Source: Luscinia megarhynchos
Taxonomy: Eukaryota > Chordata > Aves > Passeriformes > Turdidae
Reading direction: 5' to 3'
DNA: 64,000 nucleotides
Assembly (NCBI GenBank): GCA_034336665.1
Contig: JAPFBE010000032.1
Span: forward strand, 744,001 to 808,000
Shown here piece by piece: positions 1 to 11,794 of the stretch. Each line of letters starts with the position of its first letter. The first letter of the stretch is position 1. The notes beneath the pieces are model-generated. The model worked only from the letters and a program-made list of their open reading frames with translations, did not search any database and had not been told where the DNA came from. Both the position numbers and the translations under genes were made by a program.

Positions 1-2212
1 CAGTCTGCCACAGCTGACAGCTGTTCAGGCCTCTAGGATTGACACCTGTACCCATGGAGGGTATTTGGTAAATTTGGCAGCTTGGGCATGTTGCCACGAT
101 GGATTTTGCTTGGTCTTTTGGCAGTTTGAACATTCGCATGAGAGCAGGCACATTTTGATGGAAAAATGCATGTGACAGCTTTGCCTGGGCAAAGATGTCA
201 GGAACATTTACAGACTCAACAGACATGGCTGGAGCATCTGCTCTTTTGTTTCCTTCTGCAATAAAACCTGGGAGATCAGTGTGTGACCTTACATGAACAA
301 TGTGGTAAGGCTGTTTTCTATGAGAAATTGAATGTGTTAATGTAGAAATTAATTGGTGTAACTTTGAGTTGGGAACATCTTTTAAAAAGGCGTGTTCTGC
401 CCTCATAGCTATACCAGCTACATAAGCTGAGTCTGTGACCAAATTAAAAGGTTCATCTTTGAATTTTTCAAAGGCTCTAACAATGGCTGCTAGCTCTGCA
501 ATTTGTGGAGATCCCTCCACTGTTTGGATATCTGATTCCCAATTTTGGGTTTTAGGGTTTTTCCAAGTCATGACTGACTTGTGAGAAGAGCCTGAGCCAT
601 CAGTAAAAACAGTTAGAGCTTTAAGAGGAGTCCTGCTTTGGACTAGTTTTGGAATCAAATGAAAAGCTGCATCTTTGTTAAAAAGCTTGTGCTTTGGTAA
701 ATGAATTGAAATTTGACCAGTATAGCTATCTAGAGCAATTTGAAGGCTTTCGTGGGTTTGAAGCAAATGCTCCAAATTTCCAGTGGTCAGTGGCAGATAA
801 ATGCATGTGAACTCACACCCTGCGAGGGAACGGAGGCGTGCTCTGGCCTTTTTTATGAGATTTGCCATAATTTCTTGAAATGTGGTGACTGTTTTTGTGG
901 GTTGATTGCTTGTGAAGACCCATTCTATGATCAGCAAAGGTTCTGTTAGTTGAGAGTCCCATTGAAAAATCAGTCCATGAAAGTGAGGGACCTTTCCCAG
1001 AACAACAAACTGGAAAGGCAGGTCAGGTGCAAACCGATGAGCTTGGCGTGAAGAGAGGGCTTCTTGGACTTTGACGATGGCATCTCGGGCTTCTGGTGTG
1101 ATGGTGCACGGGGAGTCGAGGTCTTCTTTTCCACGGAGAAGGTTGAACAGGGGGGCAAGGTCTTTTGTTGTTATTCCCAGAAGAGGGCGCACCCAGTTGA
1201 TGGATCCACACAGGCTGTGCAAGTCTCTCAGGGTTTTTGGATTGTCCTTGATGGAAAGCTGCTGGGGTACGATGGTTGTTTCACGAATTTTCAGTCCAAG
1301 GTAGTTCCACGGGCTGGTGTACTGTACCTTGTCTTCATGGATTTCAAATCTGGCTTTTTCAATGGTATGAATGGTTGCTTTCACTGCTTTGTCCAAGTAG
1401 ACTTTATCAGAGGCACAGATCAGGATATCATCCATGTAGTGGAGGAAGATAACATCTGGAAATGAGCTTCGGAGGGGGGAAAGAACGTGAGCCACATACC
1501 ATTGGCATATGGTGGGAGAGTTTTTGAGTCCTTGGGGAAGGAAAAGTTAGTGGTACCTTTTGAGGGGAGCTTCCTTGTTGAGAGAGGGAACGGAGAAAGC
1601 AAAATGTGGAGCATCTTCAGGGTGCAGTGGGATGCTGAAAAAACAGTCTTTGATGTCAATGACAGCAAGGGTCCAATCTCGAGGCAGCATTGATGGAGAA
1701 GGCAGACCGGGCTGAAGAGGTCCCATGTCTTCAATGACGTCGTTGATTTTGCGAAGGTCTTGGAGAAGCCTCCATCTGTTGGTCCCAGGTTTTTTCAAGA
1801 AGAAAACTGGAGTGTTCCAAGGGCTTGTGGTTTCAACGATGTGGCCTTTGGCAAGTTGCTCTTCTACCAGGGCATGCAATGCGCACAATTTAGGCTTTGA
1901 AAGGGACCACTGCTCGACCCAAACCGCGTTGTCACTTTTCCACGTGAGCTGAGGGGTCGGTGGGAGAGCGCGCTCTTCAGTGGCCCCAATCAGAAATCCC
2001 AGCATTGAACTCGAAGGGAGACGCCCCATTGGGACAGGACATCTCTGCCCCACAGGGTGATGGGGGCTCTGACCACGAACGGGCAGACAGTTGCCAACTT
2101 GCCTTCGGGCCCTTCGATGACCACGTTGTTTGCACTTCACATGGACACGGTGACGCCACCAATTCCGGAAATCATGCCGGCTACCGGTTGCAGGTCCCAG
2201 TTGGATGGCCAT
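1..2212 (-). pseudogene. pol: ERV-a pol: RT, RNase H, start of integrase
   Basis: The longest open piece (1547-2212) carries the RT fingers, with NTPVFFLKKPG, a KWRLLQDLR-like block (here NRWRLLQDLR) and the first catalytic Asp region (AVIDIKDCFFSIPLHPEDAP). The palm YMDD motif lies near 1420-1440 in another frame. RNase H follows (FTDGSG near 580-600, and HVRSHTDLPG near 260-300), and the integrase zinc-binding region (His...His and CPSC) near 60-180. The domain order is that of class II retroviral pol. The reading frame changes several times, so no complete polyprotein is possible. The rest of integrase and any env lie before the window. Confidence 0.9.
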
Positions 2213-2784
2213 TCCGAACAGGCGATGATGGTGACATCAGCTCCGGTGTCAATCATTCCTGGTCTGAGAATTCTCTCACCTTTGCAGAGGATGTTGCATT
2301 CAAGGATGGGTTTTTGGGATCCCATGATTTGCACCCACAACACAGTAGGGTTGAGAGGGATTTGCTCGTTGTAGTTTTTCGGAAGCAGAAAAGCTTGTGC
2401 AATTGGCGTGCCCTGTGAAAGGAAAAAAGATGTGTCTGTGCAGCGAAGCTGGACAAGAATTTCTTGTCCAGAGTGAACAGTCTGGATTTCTGGCAAAACA
2501 AAAATTTGCTTTGGACTGTGTACAGTATCATCAAAAATGAAAATGTCCCAAGGTCCACCTGGCGGCCCGCGTTTTCCTGTAGGAACATGGTAAAATTTGT
2601 TGTCCGTGAAGTTGTAAGGCAAGGAATTTACCAGCTGGTGATTCCCTTGTACCTGTGTGTCGGTGTGTGTTGGACCATCTTGATACGTTCCGGAACTTGA
2701 CTGATTTTCATAGGCGGGACAGTGGTGGTGATGGCTTTTGATTTGTTGTCCTGGCGCGGTGCCATTTCTGCGCTGCACTGGCAT
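2137..2784 (-). pseudogene. pro: ERV-a dUTPase-like / aspartic protease region
   Basis: An open segment of 215 codons ends in the retroviral aspartic protease active site DTGADVTII, followed by a GIGG segment near the flap end. The upstream part (PWDIFIFDDTVHSP, then SQGTPIAQAFLLP) aligns in position with the dUTPase-related domain that betaretroviruses place before protease, but the standard catalytic dUTPase motifs are not clear, so I call it only dUTPase-like. Position between nucleocapsid and RT fits the class II order gag-pro-pol. The catalytic triad is intact, although the element as a whole is broken. Confidence 0.85.
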
Positions 2785-3969
2785 TTTTTTGGATTCTGTG
2801 GGTGCTTTTGCTGTTTTTGGGGTTTATGATGATTGCTGGGGGGGTGGTGGATGTGTGGCTTCTCTGGGCAATTTTTTATAAAATGTCCAAGTTCTCCACA
2901 GTAGAAGAAGCTGGCATTTTCTTTGGATGCCACTGCTGCAAAGGCTTCTGAGACTCCTTCAGCAATGCCTTTGGCCACTGCCTGGGCTACTGTGTTTTCA
3001 GTGGACATGTGGCGTGTGCAGGTTTCCACCATTTGTTCAATGGTGGGCTCTGTGTCGAGAGGCAAGGACCTTAAAATGGTTTTACATTGATCATTGGCAT
3101 TGCTCAAAGCAAGTTTGCACAACAGTTCCTTTCGTGCCTCTGCACTTTCAATTTGTTTTTCCAAAGCATCTTTCAGTCTGTCTACAAATTTGATAAAGGT
3201 TTCATCTATTTTTTTGTTTGATGTTGGAAAAATGCATGGTGGGGGTGGAGTCATCAGGTGTGAGGAGTATGACTGTTTTTGCTGCATTGGCAATGTCTTG
3301 CAATGTGTCTCGGGGCAAAGTATTTGCTTGGTCTGAAGGCAGTGTTAAATTGCCTTCCCCAGCTAATTGTTCCACTGTGAAGTTTTGACGATTTGCATCT
3401 CTTGCATAATTATCAGATAAGGTTCTTAGGGTCTTTTTCCAATTTCTTTCAAATAACATCAATTCAGCAGGTGATAAAAGGCATTGTGCAATGTTTTTTA
3501 AATCATGTGGTACTAATACATAGGCAGAAAAAACTGCCTCCAAAAAATTTTTAAAAATTTGGGTACTTCTTCCGTGTTCTTTTGCAATTTTGGATAATTC
3601 AGTTAATTGTTTTGAATAAAAATTCTCCCATTGAGCATGATTTGTAGCACCACCTCTGCGACCTGCTTTATATGTTACAGGAAAGGCAGAAATTCTTTGG
3701 GCTATTTGCCAATCACCATTTTGTGTTGCCAAAAGCTTTACATTGTTCCATGGATCTTGTTCATCTTCTGAATCATAAGAGTCAGTGCCCTCAGAAGACG
3801 TAGAAATCTTACGCCTCCTCTGGCGGGTTTTACAATGCGAGGGGAGGGAGCAGGCAAGGGGCGCGGAGGCAGGCAGGAGGGCGGATGGCTGGGGAAGGGA
3901 GGTGGGGGGTAGGGAACAGGTGAGGTCTGGTAAAAACTCGGCTGGGTGCATAACGCGGTTTCGCCACAC
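2628..3969 (-). pseudogene. gag: ERV-a gag: capsid and nucleocapsid
   Basis: Two overlapping open segments (3202-3969 and 2628-3293) in different frames encode capsid and then the capsid C-terminal domain with the major homology region (FIKFVDRLKDALEKQ) and a nucleocapsid. A frameshift lies near 3225. The zinc knuckle reads FFYCGELGHFIKNC: the Cys, His and Cys at positions 2-4 of the CCHC motif are present, but the first Cys is replaced by Phe, so the knuckle has lost a zinc ligand. A very basic, Gln/Lys/His-rich tail follows. The same capsid family is seen at 5809-6432 on the other strand. Confidence 0.88.
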
Positions 3970-5235
3970 GGTGGCAGTGGTGCATTAGAAATGGAAGCGG
4001 GCGCCGAAGAAGGGACCGCAGGCAGAGCGGAGGGAGGTGGAGGAGGCGGGGGTGGGGGGTGGGGAAAGGTGTAATGCTGAAGGAATGCGGTTTCCGCGGA
4101 GACCATAGGGAGTGGAAGCTGACCAGGGCCCCCCGGGGGAACTAGTGGTGGGAGTTGGGGCAAAGGTAGAGCGGGGGGAGGGGAAGGGTGGTTTTGAAAC
4201 AAAGGATTAGCTGTGGGGGCTGGGGCACCACATGGGACTGGAAAACCGCCTGTAGGAGCAGGCAATGGCGGCGGGTGTTGGTTCGAATCAAGCGGGCTGC
4301 CGTGTATCTGCACAGACCGGTGCGGAAACCGCAACTGCGCAACGGACACTGACTGCGGGAACTGGGACACTGGTGAAAGGTGCACGGAATTTGGGCAACG
4401 CGCCGAGCGCTGACGCGGGAAGGCTAGCGGGTGGGACGTGAGAGAGAAGCTGCCCCGCTGTCGGTACGTGGGGTGGGTGCGCGAGCGGTTGAGGCGGCGG
4501 CGCCGCGTTTCCGAGTGGGAGCGGGCACTCTGTCTCCTGCGGCGGCAGCCGAGCCGCGCTCCCGGGCGGGAGGGGAGACCCTTCATCCCGCGGCAGTGGC
4601 CGCGCCGTGCTTTCGAGCGGGAGGGGAGACTTTTGGGGCTGCGCGGCATCAAGGGGGTGCTGGGGTTGCGGCGTGTGGGTTACTCGCGAAACCGCAGGTG
4701 GGGTTTTTGGGAGAGTCGGGAGCGCGGCAGACGCGGGGAGGTCCCCGCGCTGGCTGGACAACGGGAGATCCGCGGAATGCGCGTTTGAAATCGAAATTGG
4801 CTCGGGGCCGCTCCGCGCGGCCGAGGAGGGTGAGGGGGTGGGTAAAGAGTTGGGGTTAGAAGGCAGGCGACTCACGCGAACAATTTCCTGAAACAGTGAA
4901 ATATATCGAGTACATTTAAATTGTTCTTTTGTCTGTTGGGAATATATAAATATTCCTACTTTATCCCAAAAATCAGGAGAGTGTACCAAAGNNNNNNNNN
5001 NNNNNNNNNNNNNNNNNNNNNNNNNNNNNNNNNNNNNNNNNNNNNNNNNNNNNNNNNNNNNNNNNNNNNNNNNNNNNNNNNNNNNNNNNNNATTACAAAA
5101 TATAAATTCAGTTTTATTTTGAGATAATGTAGAAGATTTATTAACATCTAAAGTAGAGAAATGTGATTTTAATGCTGCTTTATTTCTTCCAATATTCTTA
5201 CAAGTTCGCAAACGCTTATTAGAAACAGAAAACAA
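3738..5235 (-). pseudogene. gag: ERV-a gag N-terminal part: matrix and proline-rich segment
   Basis: A matrix-like stretch (about 4900-5230, containing KNIGRNKAALKSHF and, beyond the gap, DFWDKVGIFIYSQ) is followed by an exceptionally long proline-rich domain running to about 3830. It contains runs such as PPPPPPPPP and late-domain-like P-rich blocks. The frame changes near 4290-4400. The DNA of this segment is strongly GC-rich compared with the AT-rich elements around it, and open frames on the opposite strand here are shadows of that composition. A 100-N gap interrupts the matrix part, so its true length is unknown. Confidence 0.78.
4992..5091. other. Assembly gap of exactly 100 N
   Basis: Exactly 100 undetermined bases, a conventional placeholder for a gap of unknown size. 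Matrix-like sequence on the same strand is found on both sides, so the gap probably sits inside one gag gene, but contiguity across it is not proven. Confidence 0.99.
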
Positions 5236-5239
5236 AAGA

Positions 5240-6777
5240 CAGCCAAAGATAAATCCTTTGAACCCCACCCATCTCCTCCAAATTCCCCTGTCCTTTAAAA
5301 AGATGAGAAACGAGAGATACCTCAGGAAGCTACTAAGTTTCCAAATTCTCCTACATACCCAGGCTCTGAAAATTCTGAACAGCCTGTCAAGAAATCCTCT
5401 CTGTACCCGTCTCTTTAACCCATTTTATCTCAAGGGCACTGTAATGATAGTTTGAAAAGTAACTTTTCTTTGTCTCACAGTGGGGACCGCATGGTCTATG
5501 GCAGCAGCCATCCTTCGGCTTCTTCATCCCATAACCCCTTCTTCCCTTCAGCTCCCTTCCCCGCCCCCTTCCCTTTCCTCTCTCATAACCCATTTCTGCT
5601 CCCGTGTAACCCTACACTCCCAGGTTCCCTTAGTCACCTCTTCCCGGCACAGGTTACAGATACCAGTCCTCCTAGCTATAGCAAGAGCCGGGGCGAGAGT
5701 GATAACCCAGTGGCTGCAGGAAATGGGGGAGACGAGGGCTCAGCTAACATCATCTAGGAAACACATGCTGTCCCTGCAGTAGGGGAGAATGCACAATCTC
5801 CCAGGCCGATGTATAGAGAGATGTCTAGCCCTGAAGCTCAAAACTTAGAAGACTATATACCATCAACTTCTCCTGTAGTCTATGTAGGTAGGAGAAATGG
5901 CAAGAGAAATTACCAGCCTTTATCATACCAAGATAAAAAAGAAATTTGTAAAATACAAAGAGAATTTGGTAGAAGTAGTGAAATTTTTAAAGGCATAATG
6001 AAAGCAACTTTTACTTCACATGAGATGATACCTCATGATATAAAAGATCTTTTCAGGTGTTTGCTGACTCCCTCAGATTATGATTTAAGGTTTAATATTT
6101 GGAAACGTTCTTTAATGGTTCTTTTAACAGAGCTTCACCAAAGCCCTGGCAATTCCAAAGATTCTTATGATAATGATATTACACTTGATCATTTATGTGG
6201 TGAAGGGATTTGGCATTGCCCTGAAAAACAAACTCGAGTATTATCTAGATTTATTTTAGATAAAATTTGCAATATAGCCGAAAAAGCTTTTGATCAATTA
6301 CCAACAGTTGAAGTAACTGGCAGTTATATTAATGTTAAACAATATGATTCTGAGAACTTTTTAAGATTCGTAGATAGACTCGCACACAAGTGGAAAGACA
6401 AGTGCACGACCCAGCAACCCAAGAAGAATTAATAAAAGAGATGGCACAGAGAAATGCTAATGAAGCCTGTCGCAGGGTCATTCTGAGTCTTCCTATGTGT
6501 CCAGAACCGACTTAAGCACAAATGATAGAAGCCTGCACCAGTAAAGCAGAACTGTTTAGTGCACCAGAAAGGAATCCAAGGCAGGCACCATCCAAGCCTT
6601 CAGCAGCTGAAACACCAAAAGCGAGAAAGCAACCGATGCCACCTGAACAGCTGCAGCATATCACCTGCTTCCAGTGTAAGAAGTAAGGACATTTCGCCAA
6701 GAACTGTTCTCTTAACCAGAAACAAAAGAAGTCCAGCAAACAAAAAAACTAAATTTACAGCACGTGCCCGCTATTAA
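5240..6777 (+). pseudogene. gag: ERV-b gag: proline-rich segment, capsid, nucleocapsid
   Basis: A Pro/Ser-rich stretch (5240-5757, with FPFLSHNPF and PPSYSKS) precedes an open capsid segment of 207 codons (5809-6432; ending in LRFVDRLAHKWKDK, the major homology region). Nucleocapsid follows at about 6655-6730: the zinc knuckle has all CCHC ligands (CFQCKK, then GHFAKNC) but an in-frame TAA stop sits between the second Cys and the His. Stops after 6432 also break the capsid C-terminal domain. The capsid is homologous to the minus-strand capsid at 3202-3969. Confidence 0.87.
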
Positions 6778-6994
6778 CACTATAATATGCAGAGATATAA
6801 ATGCTGCGGGCAGTACTCTGGCAAAAGCCTCTCTCTTAAAAACAAAAGGGGAGGATGGGTTAAAAGGTTTGGGTAGACAAGACAAATTAAATGTCTAATG
6901 TTCTATTAACCAGGTCTGGCAGCCTTGCGGCCGTTTCAGGCTGGAGACTACCAAAGGTTTTCATTTCAGGTCTACTGATTGGGCAATTATTACA

Positions 6995-7447
6995 GTGGAC
7001 CTGTCAAGCAACCTAGTAGACGTGGCGGTATATCACATGGAAATGGAGAGTGAGTATTTTGTTGTTGGAGACACAGCACACACACCCTTAGAAGTTGAAG
7101 TAGCTCCCATGATCATGAAGGGAAAAATATCCTGCCTCATAATATTAGCACGCTGTTCTCAGCCACCATTCTACCTGGGCGAGGGGCAAATCTTAGCCCA
7201 GGCCATTCCCATTCCAGCGCAGGTCACAGCAAATGGAAAATCACCTGAGGCCTACTGGGTAGAAACGGTGGGTGAGGAAAAATCCTCTTTGGCATGCAAC
7301 CTAATACATGGATCAGATCATCTCCATGTGGGAGGAGTGCTTGATACAGGGGCAGATGTGACGATCATACCCGAAAAGATATGGCCGTCACACTGGGAAC
7401 TGCAACCTGTGGCTGGAAAAATTCAAGGTATAGGAAGATATAAATGA
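6995..7447 (+). pseudogene. pro: ERV-b dUTPase-like / protease
   Basis: An open 150-codon segment ends with the protease active site LDTGADVTIIP and a GKIQGIG flap-like piece. The upstream portion (HTPLEVEVAP, EGQILAQAIPIP) occupies the place of the dUTPase-related domain of class II elements. The frame closes at 7447 just after the flap; protease C-terminal sequence continues in a shifted frame up to about 7600. Confidence 0.85.
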
Positions 7448-7539
7448 GCAAAAATATCGAAAAACGTCATGCAAATTGAGGGGCCGGATGGAAAATTGTC
7501 TAGTGTCCGTTCGTTTGTTATAGATTGCAAGTGTCCCTT

Positions 7540-10390
7540 ATGGGGGAGAGACACCATGTCCCAGTGGGGATTTAGAATGATTATCCAGAAAACTCCTCCA
7601 GATTTTTAGAAGTGGCCAATGTGGAGTGCCCTGCCCAAAAATTAACGTGGTTGAATGACACCCCAGGTTATGTAGCACAGTGGTCATTGAAAAAGGAAAA
7701 GTTAAAGGCACTTGAGGAACTTGTGGAAGAACAATTAGCAAAAAACCACAATGAAGTAACAACAAGCCCTTGGAATTGCCCGATCTTTGTAGCAAAGAAA
7801 CCGGGGAAGGACAAGTGAAGATTGCTACATGACCTCAGAGAAATAAACAAAGTAATTCAGGACATGGGTTGTCCTTAACCTGGGATGCCATCTCCAACGA
7901 TGTTACCTCGAGATTGGCAATTGGCTGTATTAGACATCAAAGATGGTTTTTTCCACATCCCCCTACATTCTGAAGATGCCCCAAGGTTTGCCTTCTCAGT
8001 TCCCTCGATAAATCAAGAAGCCCCAATGAAGCAGTACCACTGGAATGTGCTTCTACAAGGTATGAAATGCAGTCCTTCCATCTGCCAGTGGTATGTAGCC
8101 TCATTGCTGTCCCCGGTGCGTGCACAGTGAAGGGAAGCTATAATCTTACATTACATGGATGATGTGCTTGTGTGTGCTCCCAATAACCTGATACTCCAAC
8201 GCACACTTGACCTAGTGGTTAAAGTTTTGACCTCTTCTGGATTTCAATTGCAGGAAGACAAAGTTCAGAGGATGCCACCTTGGAAGTATCTGGGCTTGGA
8301 GATTACTGCATGGACCATAGTCCCACAGAAATTAGAAATCAATTGTAATCCCAAAACCCTAGCAATCTCCATTCCCTGTGTGGGTCTTGGAACTGGGTAA
8401 GGGCCTAGCTAGGCCTCACCAATGAGAACCTACAACCCCTTCTTAGTTGATTGACGGGGGAGAGGTTTATCCCAGGAAACTGACCCCAGAGGCAAAGATT
8501 GCAATTGAAAAGGTACAGAAAGCTTTGGCAGAGAGGCGGGCTCACTGTCATCAACCCGAGCTGCCTTTTAAATTTATTGTTTTGGGAAAACTGCCACACC
8601 TGCATGGTCAAATATTTCAGCGGATCGAGGGGCAGAGAGATTCACTCTTAATTGTAGAGTGGGTCTTCTTTTCCCATCAAAGATCCGAGACCATCACTCA
8701 GCCACAAGTGCTAATGACTCAGCTGATTCGGAAGGCAAGGATGAGACTGCGTGAGCTGGCTGGTTGTGACTTTACATGCATTTACCTCCTGGTCAAAGTT
8801 TCTGAGGAGGGAAGGAGCTCTCCTGAAAGGCTGACCAAGGAGATGTTTGAGCACTCGCTCCAGAGCAATGCCAGCCTTTAAATATCTCTAGACAGCTACA
8901 CTGGACAAATATTAATCCACGGCCCGGCTCATAAGTTGTTCAATGAGGAATTCCACGGTATTTCTCATGAGAAGAGGAGTCGGAGACCACTCGAAGCTCT
9001 CACAGTGTTCACAGATGCATCAGGGGCTTCGCACAAGCCGGTGATGACTTGGAGAATTTCCTAGACTCAGCATTGGGGAAGCTGATGTTGAGTTTGTGGA
9101 GGGTTCGCCTCAGGTAGCTAAACTGGCTGAAGTTGCGAGAGCCTTTGAGAAGTTCTCGGCGCCATTTAACTTGGAAACCGACTCAGCTTATGTTGTTGGG
9201 GTAGTGTCTAGGGCGGAGCAGGCAGTTCTCAAAGACATCGATAATGAACATCTCTTCAGGCTGCTCTCAAAACTAATGTATTTAGTTTCTCATAGAGAGC
9301 ATCCTTTCTATGTGATGCATGTAAGGTCACATACCGATTTGCCAGGCAAGATCACAGAAGGGAATCGAGTGGCAGACTCTTTTGCAGCCCCAGCTGAGAA
9401 AGCACGCCTCCCTGACATCTTCTAACAGGCTAAGCTGAGCCACCAGCAATACCACAAGAATGCTTCATGTCTGGTCCGTCAGTTCCGGCTAACACGGAGT
9501 CAGGCTCGAGCCATTGTGACCACCTGTCCCAGCTGCCAGCTCCAAGTCATGCCATTGCTGGGTATGTGGGTTAATCCCCGAGGCCTTGGCAGCTGTGAAA
9601 TGTGGCAGAGAGACATCACACACATTCCTAGTTTCGGACGCCTCAAATATGTTCATGTAAGCATTGACACATATTCAAGTGCAGTTTATGCCTCTGCCCA
9701 TGCAGGAGAAAGGGCTATGCATACCAAACAACACTTAGTGCAAGCTTTTTCAGTGTTGGGGATCCCTAGGAAAATAAAACAGATAATGGCCCAGCGTACA
9801 CATCCAAGGAGTTCCTGGAATTTGTCCAACAGTGGGGAGTGGAACATAAAACTGGCATCCCCCACTCCCCCACAGGCCAAGCTGTGATTGATCGTGCCCA
9901 CCAGACACTCAAACAGGTTCTGGCTAGACAGAGCAATTCTACTGTGTGGATGTCTCCACAGCAGAAGCTCTGTAAGGCCCTGTTCACTATCAATTTCTTG
10001 AATTGTTCATTCAAAAACATGAGTCTTCCTTTGGTACGTCACTTTAACAGCAGTAAATAGTTCAAGTTGTCTCAGCATCCACCAGTTTTGATTAGGGAAC
10101 CAGAAACATGGGAAACCAAAGGTCCTTATGAGCTTGTTACCTTGGGGCATGGTTATGCGTGCATATCCACTCCCTCAGGCCCTTCGTGGATTCCCCAGAA
10201 GTGGGTCAAACTATTTGTTCCAAAGAATCCAGCTCCAGTAGAAGGAGATGAGAAGCAAGTGGCCATTGCTTCTAAAAGAAGACGCCGCCAAAATGAGGAA
10301 ACAATCTTCATAGAGGACTACATTCCGGTAGACAGAGACTTTGAACATGTTTTTAAATGTTTGTTTTTCCTTTTAGAGGAAGCCTACTCT
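7540..10390 (+). pseudogene. pol: ERV-b pol: RT, RNase H, integrase
   Basis: RT fingers (7612-7818, SPWNCPIFVAKKPG), the palm Asp region (7885-8130, AVLDIKDGFFHIPLH) and YMDDVLV (about 8153-8173) are in order, then connection and RNase H (FTDASG near 9010; HVRSHTDLPG near 9320-9350). Integrase has its zinc-binding region and CPSC (about 9430-9535), a first Asp (QRDITHIP), and the third acidic position at about 9885 reads VIDRAHQTLK, with Asp where the related provirus at 36275-36625 has Glu. The integrase C-terminal part (10067-10340) ends in a basic KRRRRQ stretch and runs on into env. At least five stops or frameshifts break the frame. Confidence 0.9.
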
Positions 10391-11751
10391 CCACTCAACT
10401 CTGTGAAGAACCCCTTCCAAGTTGTCGTCTTGTTAACACTGAAGAGTTTGGCAGCCGCCTGGATCGTCCCTCAGCCACGTCAAATTGTTTGGGTGACCCT
10501 GGCACAGACACTCCAACAAGAAAACATACGTCTGTCCACTGCAGCAGCAAAAGACCCTATGTCCACCTGCCTGGTAGGAGTCCCATTGAAGGCTGGAGAA
10601 TATTCAACCAGCTTTGAAATACAAAAGCCTTATGAACTTCTGGGTCACACACCATTCCATTTTGCAAAAATCCTAGGCAGCAGGCTGTAATGAATAAAAA
10701 TCCCATAGAGGACTTGCTGCCAAAGTTTCCCAAAGCAGCTCAGGAACCCCAAGAATTAGAGTTATTGGGTTCCTACTCAGCACAATACTGCAGTCATTTT
10801 AATTTCATCCCAAAATCTGCTGACACTAAAGAGTTCCATCTCATATGAGAATTTCGTAGAGAATTCATGGCCAAAAATTGGTGTAATATTTTAAACCGTA
10901 TTGCAATGGACACTCCAACTTATTCCAGTCCCAAGAGTCTCCCAAAGAAATTGTTTTTGATTTCTGGAGATCGAGCATGGGCAGGGATTCCTTCTCGGCT
11001 TCTAGGGGGGCCATGTACCTTCAGGCGGTTGTCCCTGTTAGCACCCAGTGAAACCTTAATTAGTGACTGGACTCACAAGAACGAATCGGCTGACAAAATA
11101 CAAAAAAGAAGTGCTGACATTTTGGATCCAATCTGTAATGCTGATATTTTCCATTGGGCCAAATCAAAAAGAATAGCTGTGTCCTTGTTTCCTCTGTGGG
11201 TCGCAGCAGCCAAAGCTCTAGGTGAATTAGGCCACCTAGAGTGTTGGGTTGTTAAAGAGGCAAACTTAACATCAACTGCCATCAGTTCCCTCCTAGAAAA
11301 TGAGGAAATTACCAGGCAAGCCACGCTCCAAAATTGTGCTGCTATACATTTCCTCCTGCCACTGCATGGACATGAATGCCAGGAATTTGAAGGACTTTGC
11401 TGCATGAATCTGACCTCGAAAGCTTCTAACGTCCACGCTGCCCTCCGAAACATGAAAAGCTTGATAGGACAAGTGAAGCAAGAATCAGAAGATTGGTTCA
11501 ATGAACTGTTCAAAGGCTGGGGGTTCTCAGGGTGGTGGACATCTGTAGTTAAAACAATTCTGTTATTCTTTATTATTCTTTTCCTTGTAATAATGGCCTT
11601 CGGGATCCTACATCACTTAGTTTTCAAAGCTATTAATGGTACCATTCCTTCCACCTCAGTAGTCAATCACATAGAAATGAAAAATGTAAAACAATCCAAT
11701 TCTCCCACTAACTACAAATGGTGGGCAAGATCATCATTCAAATCAAGATAA
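10390..11751 (+). pseudogene. env: ERV-b env (SU remnant and TM)
   Basis: The env begins in the reading frame of the integrase tail (hydrophobic signal-like LLTLKSLAAAW near 10430-10455) and continues through a broken SU part. The open segment 10867-11751 (294 codons) ends in a transmembrane subunit with the disulfide motif C-QEFEGL-CC, a heptad-rich helix, a Trp-rich region (GWGFSGWW) and a membrane span of about 25 hydrophobic residues (LLFFIILFLVIMAFG). Homologous TM sequences occur on the minus strand at 34459-35406 and at about 27950-28300. Stops near 10690 and 10850 separate SU from TM, so no full protein is encoded. Confidence 0.87.
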
Positions 11752-11781
11752 ATCTAATATCTTTCCCCCACTTATTAAACA

Positions 11782-11794
11782 GAAAACGGGGAGA
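11782..11794 (+). promoter_or_regulatory. ERV-b polypurine tract
   Basis: The purine run GAAAACGGGGAGA directly precedes the LTR start TGTTGTAACCC. This is the plus-strand primer site for reverse transcription and fixes the LTR boundary. Confidence 0.85.

Larger units (their letters stand above)
1..5235 (-). mobile_element. Class II ERV (ERV-a), gag to integrase, truncated by window edge
   Basis: This is a betaretrovirus-like provirus read on the minus strand. From right to left it holds matrix, a long proline-rich gag segment, capsid, nucleocapsid, a dUTPase-like/protease region, reverse transcriptase, RNase H and the start of integrase, which runs off position 1. Its pol matches the 36823-37710 segment of the provirus at 34139-38085 almost base for base, so both belong to one family. 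No LTR is visible at the right-hand (5') end, where it abuts an oppositely oriented relative at about 5235. Several frameshifts and stops break the reading frames, so it is defective. Confidence 0.93.

Noticed and set aside
4431..4891. GC-rich open frames of 94-142 codons on the plus strand, candidate GOLPH3 exon 1
   Set aside because: They are antisense to the proline-rich ERV-a gag, and show no similarity to the GOLPH3 N terminus (no acidic stretch or TLMEEVLLL block).
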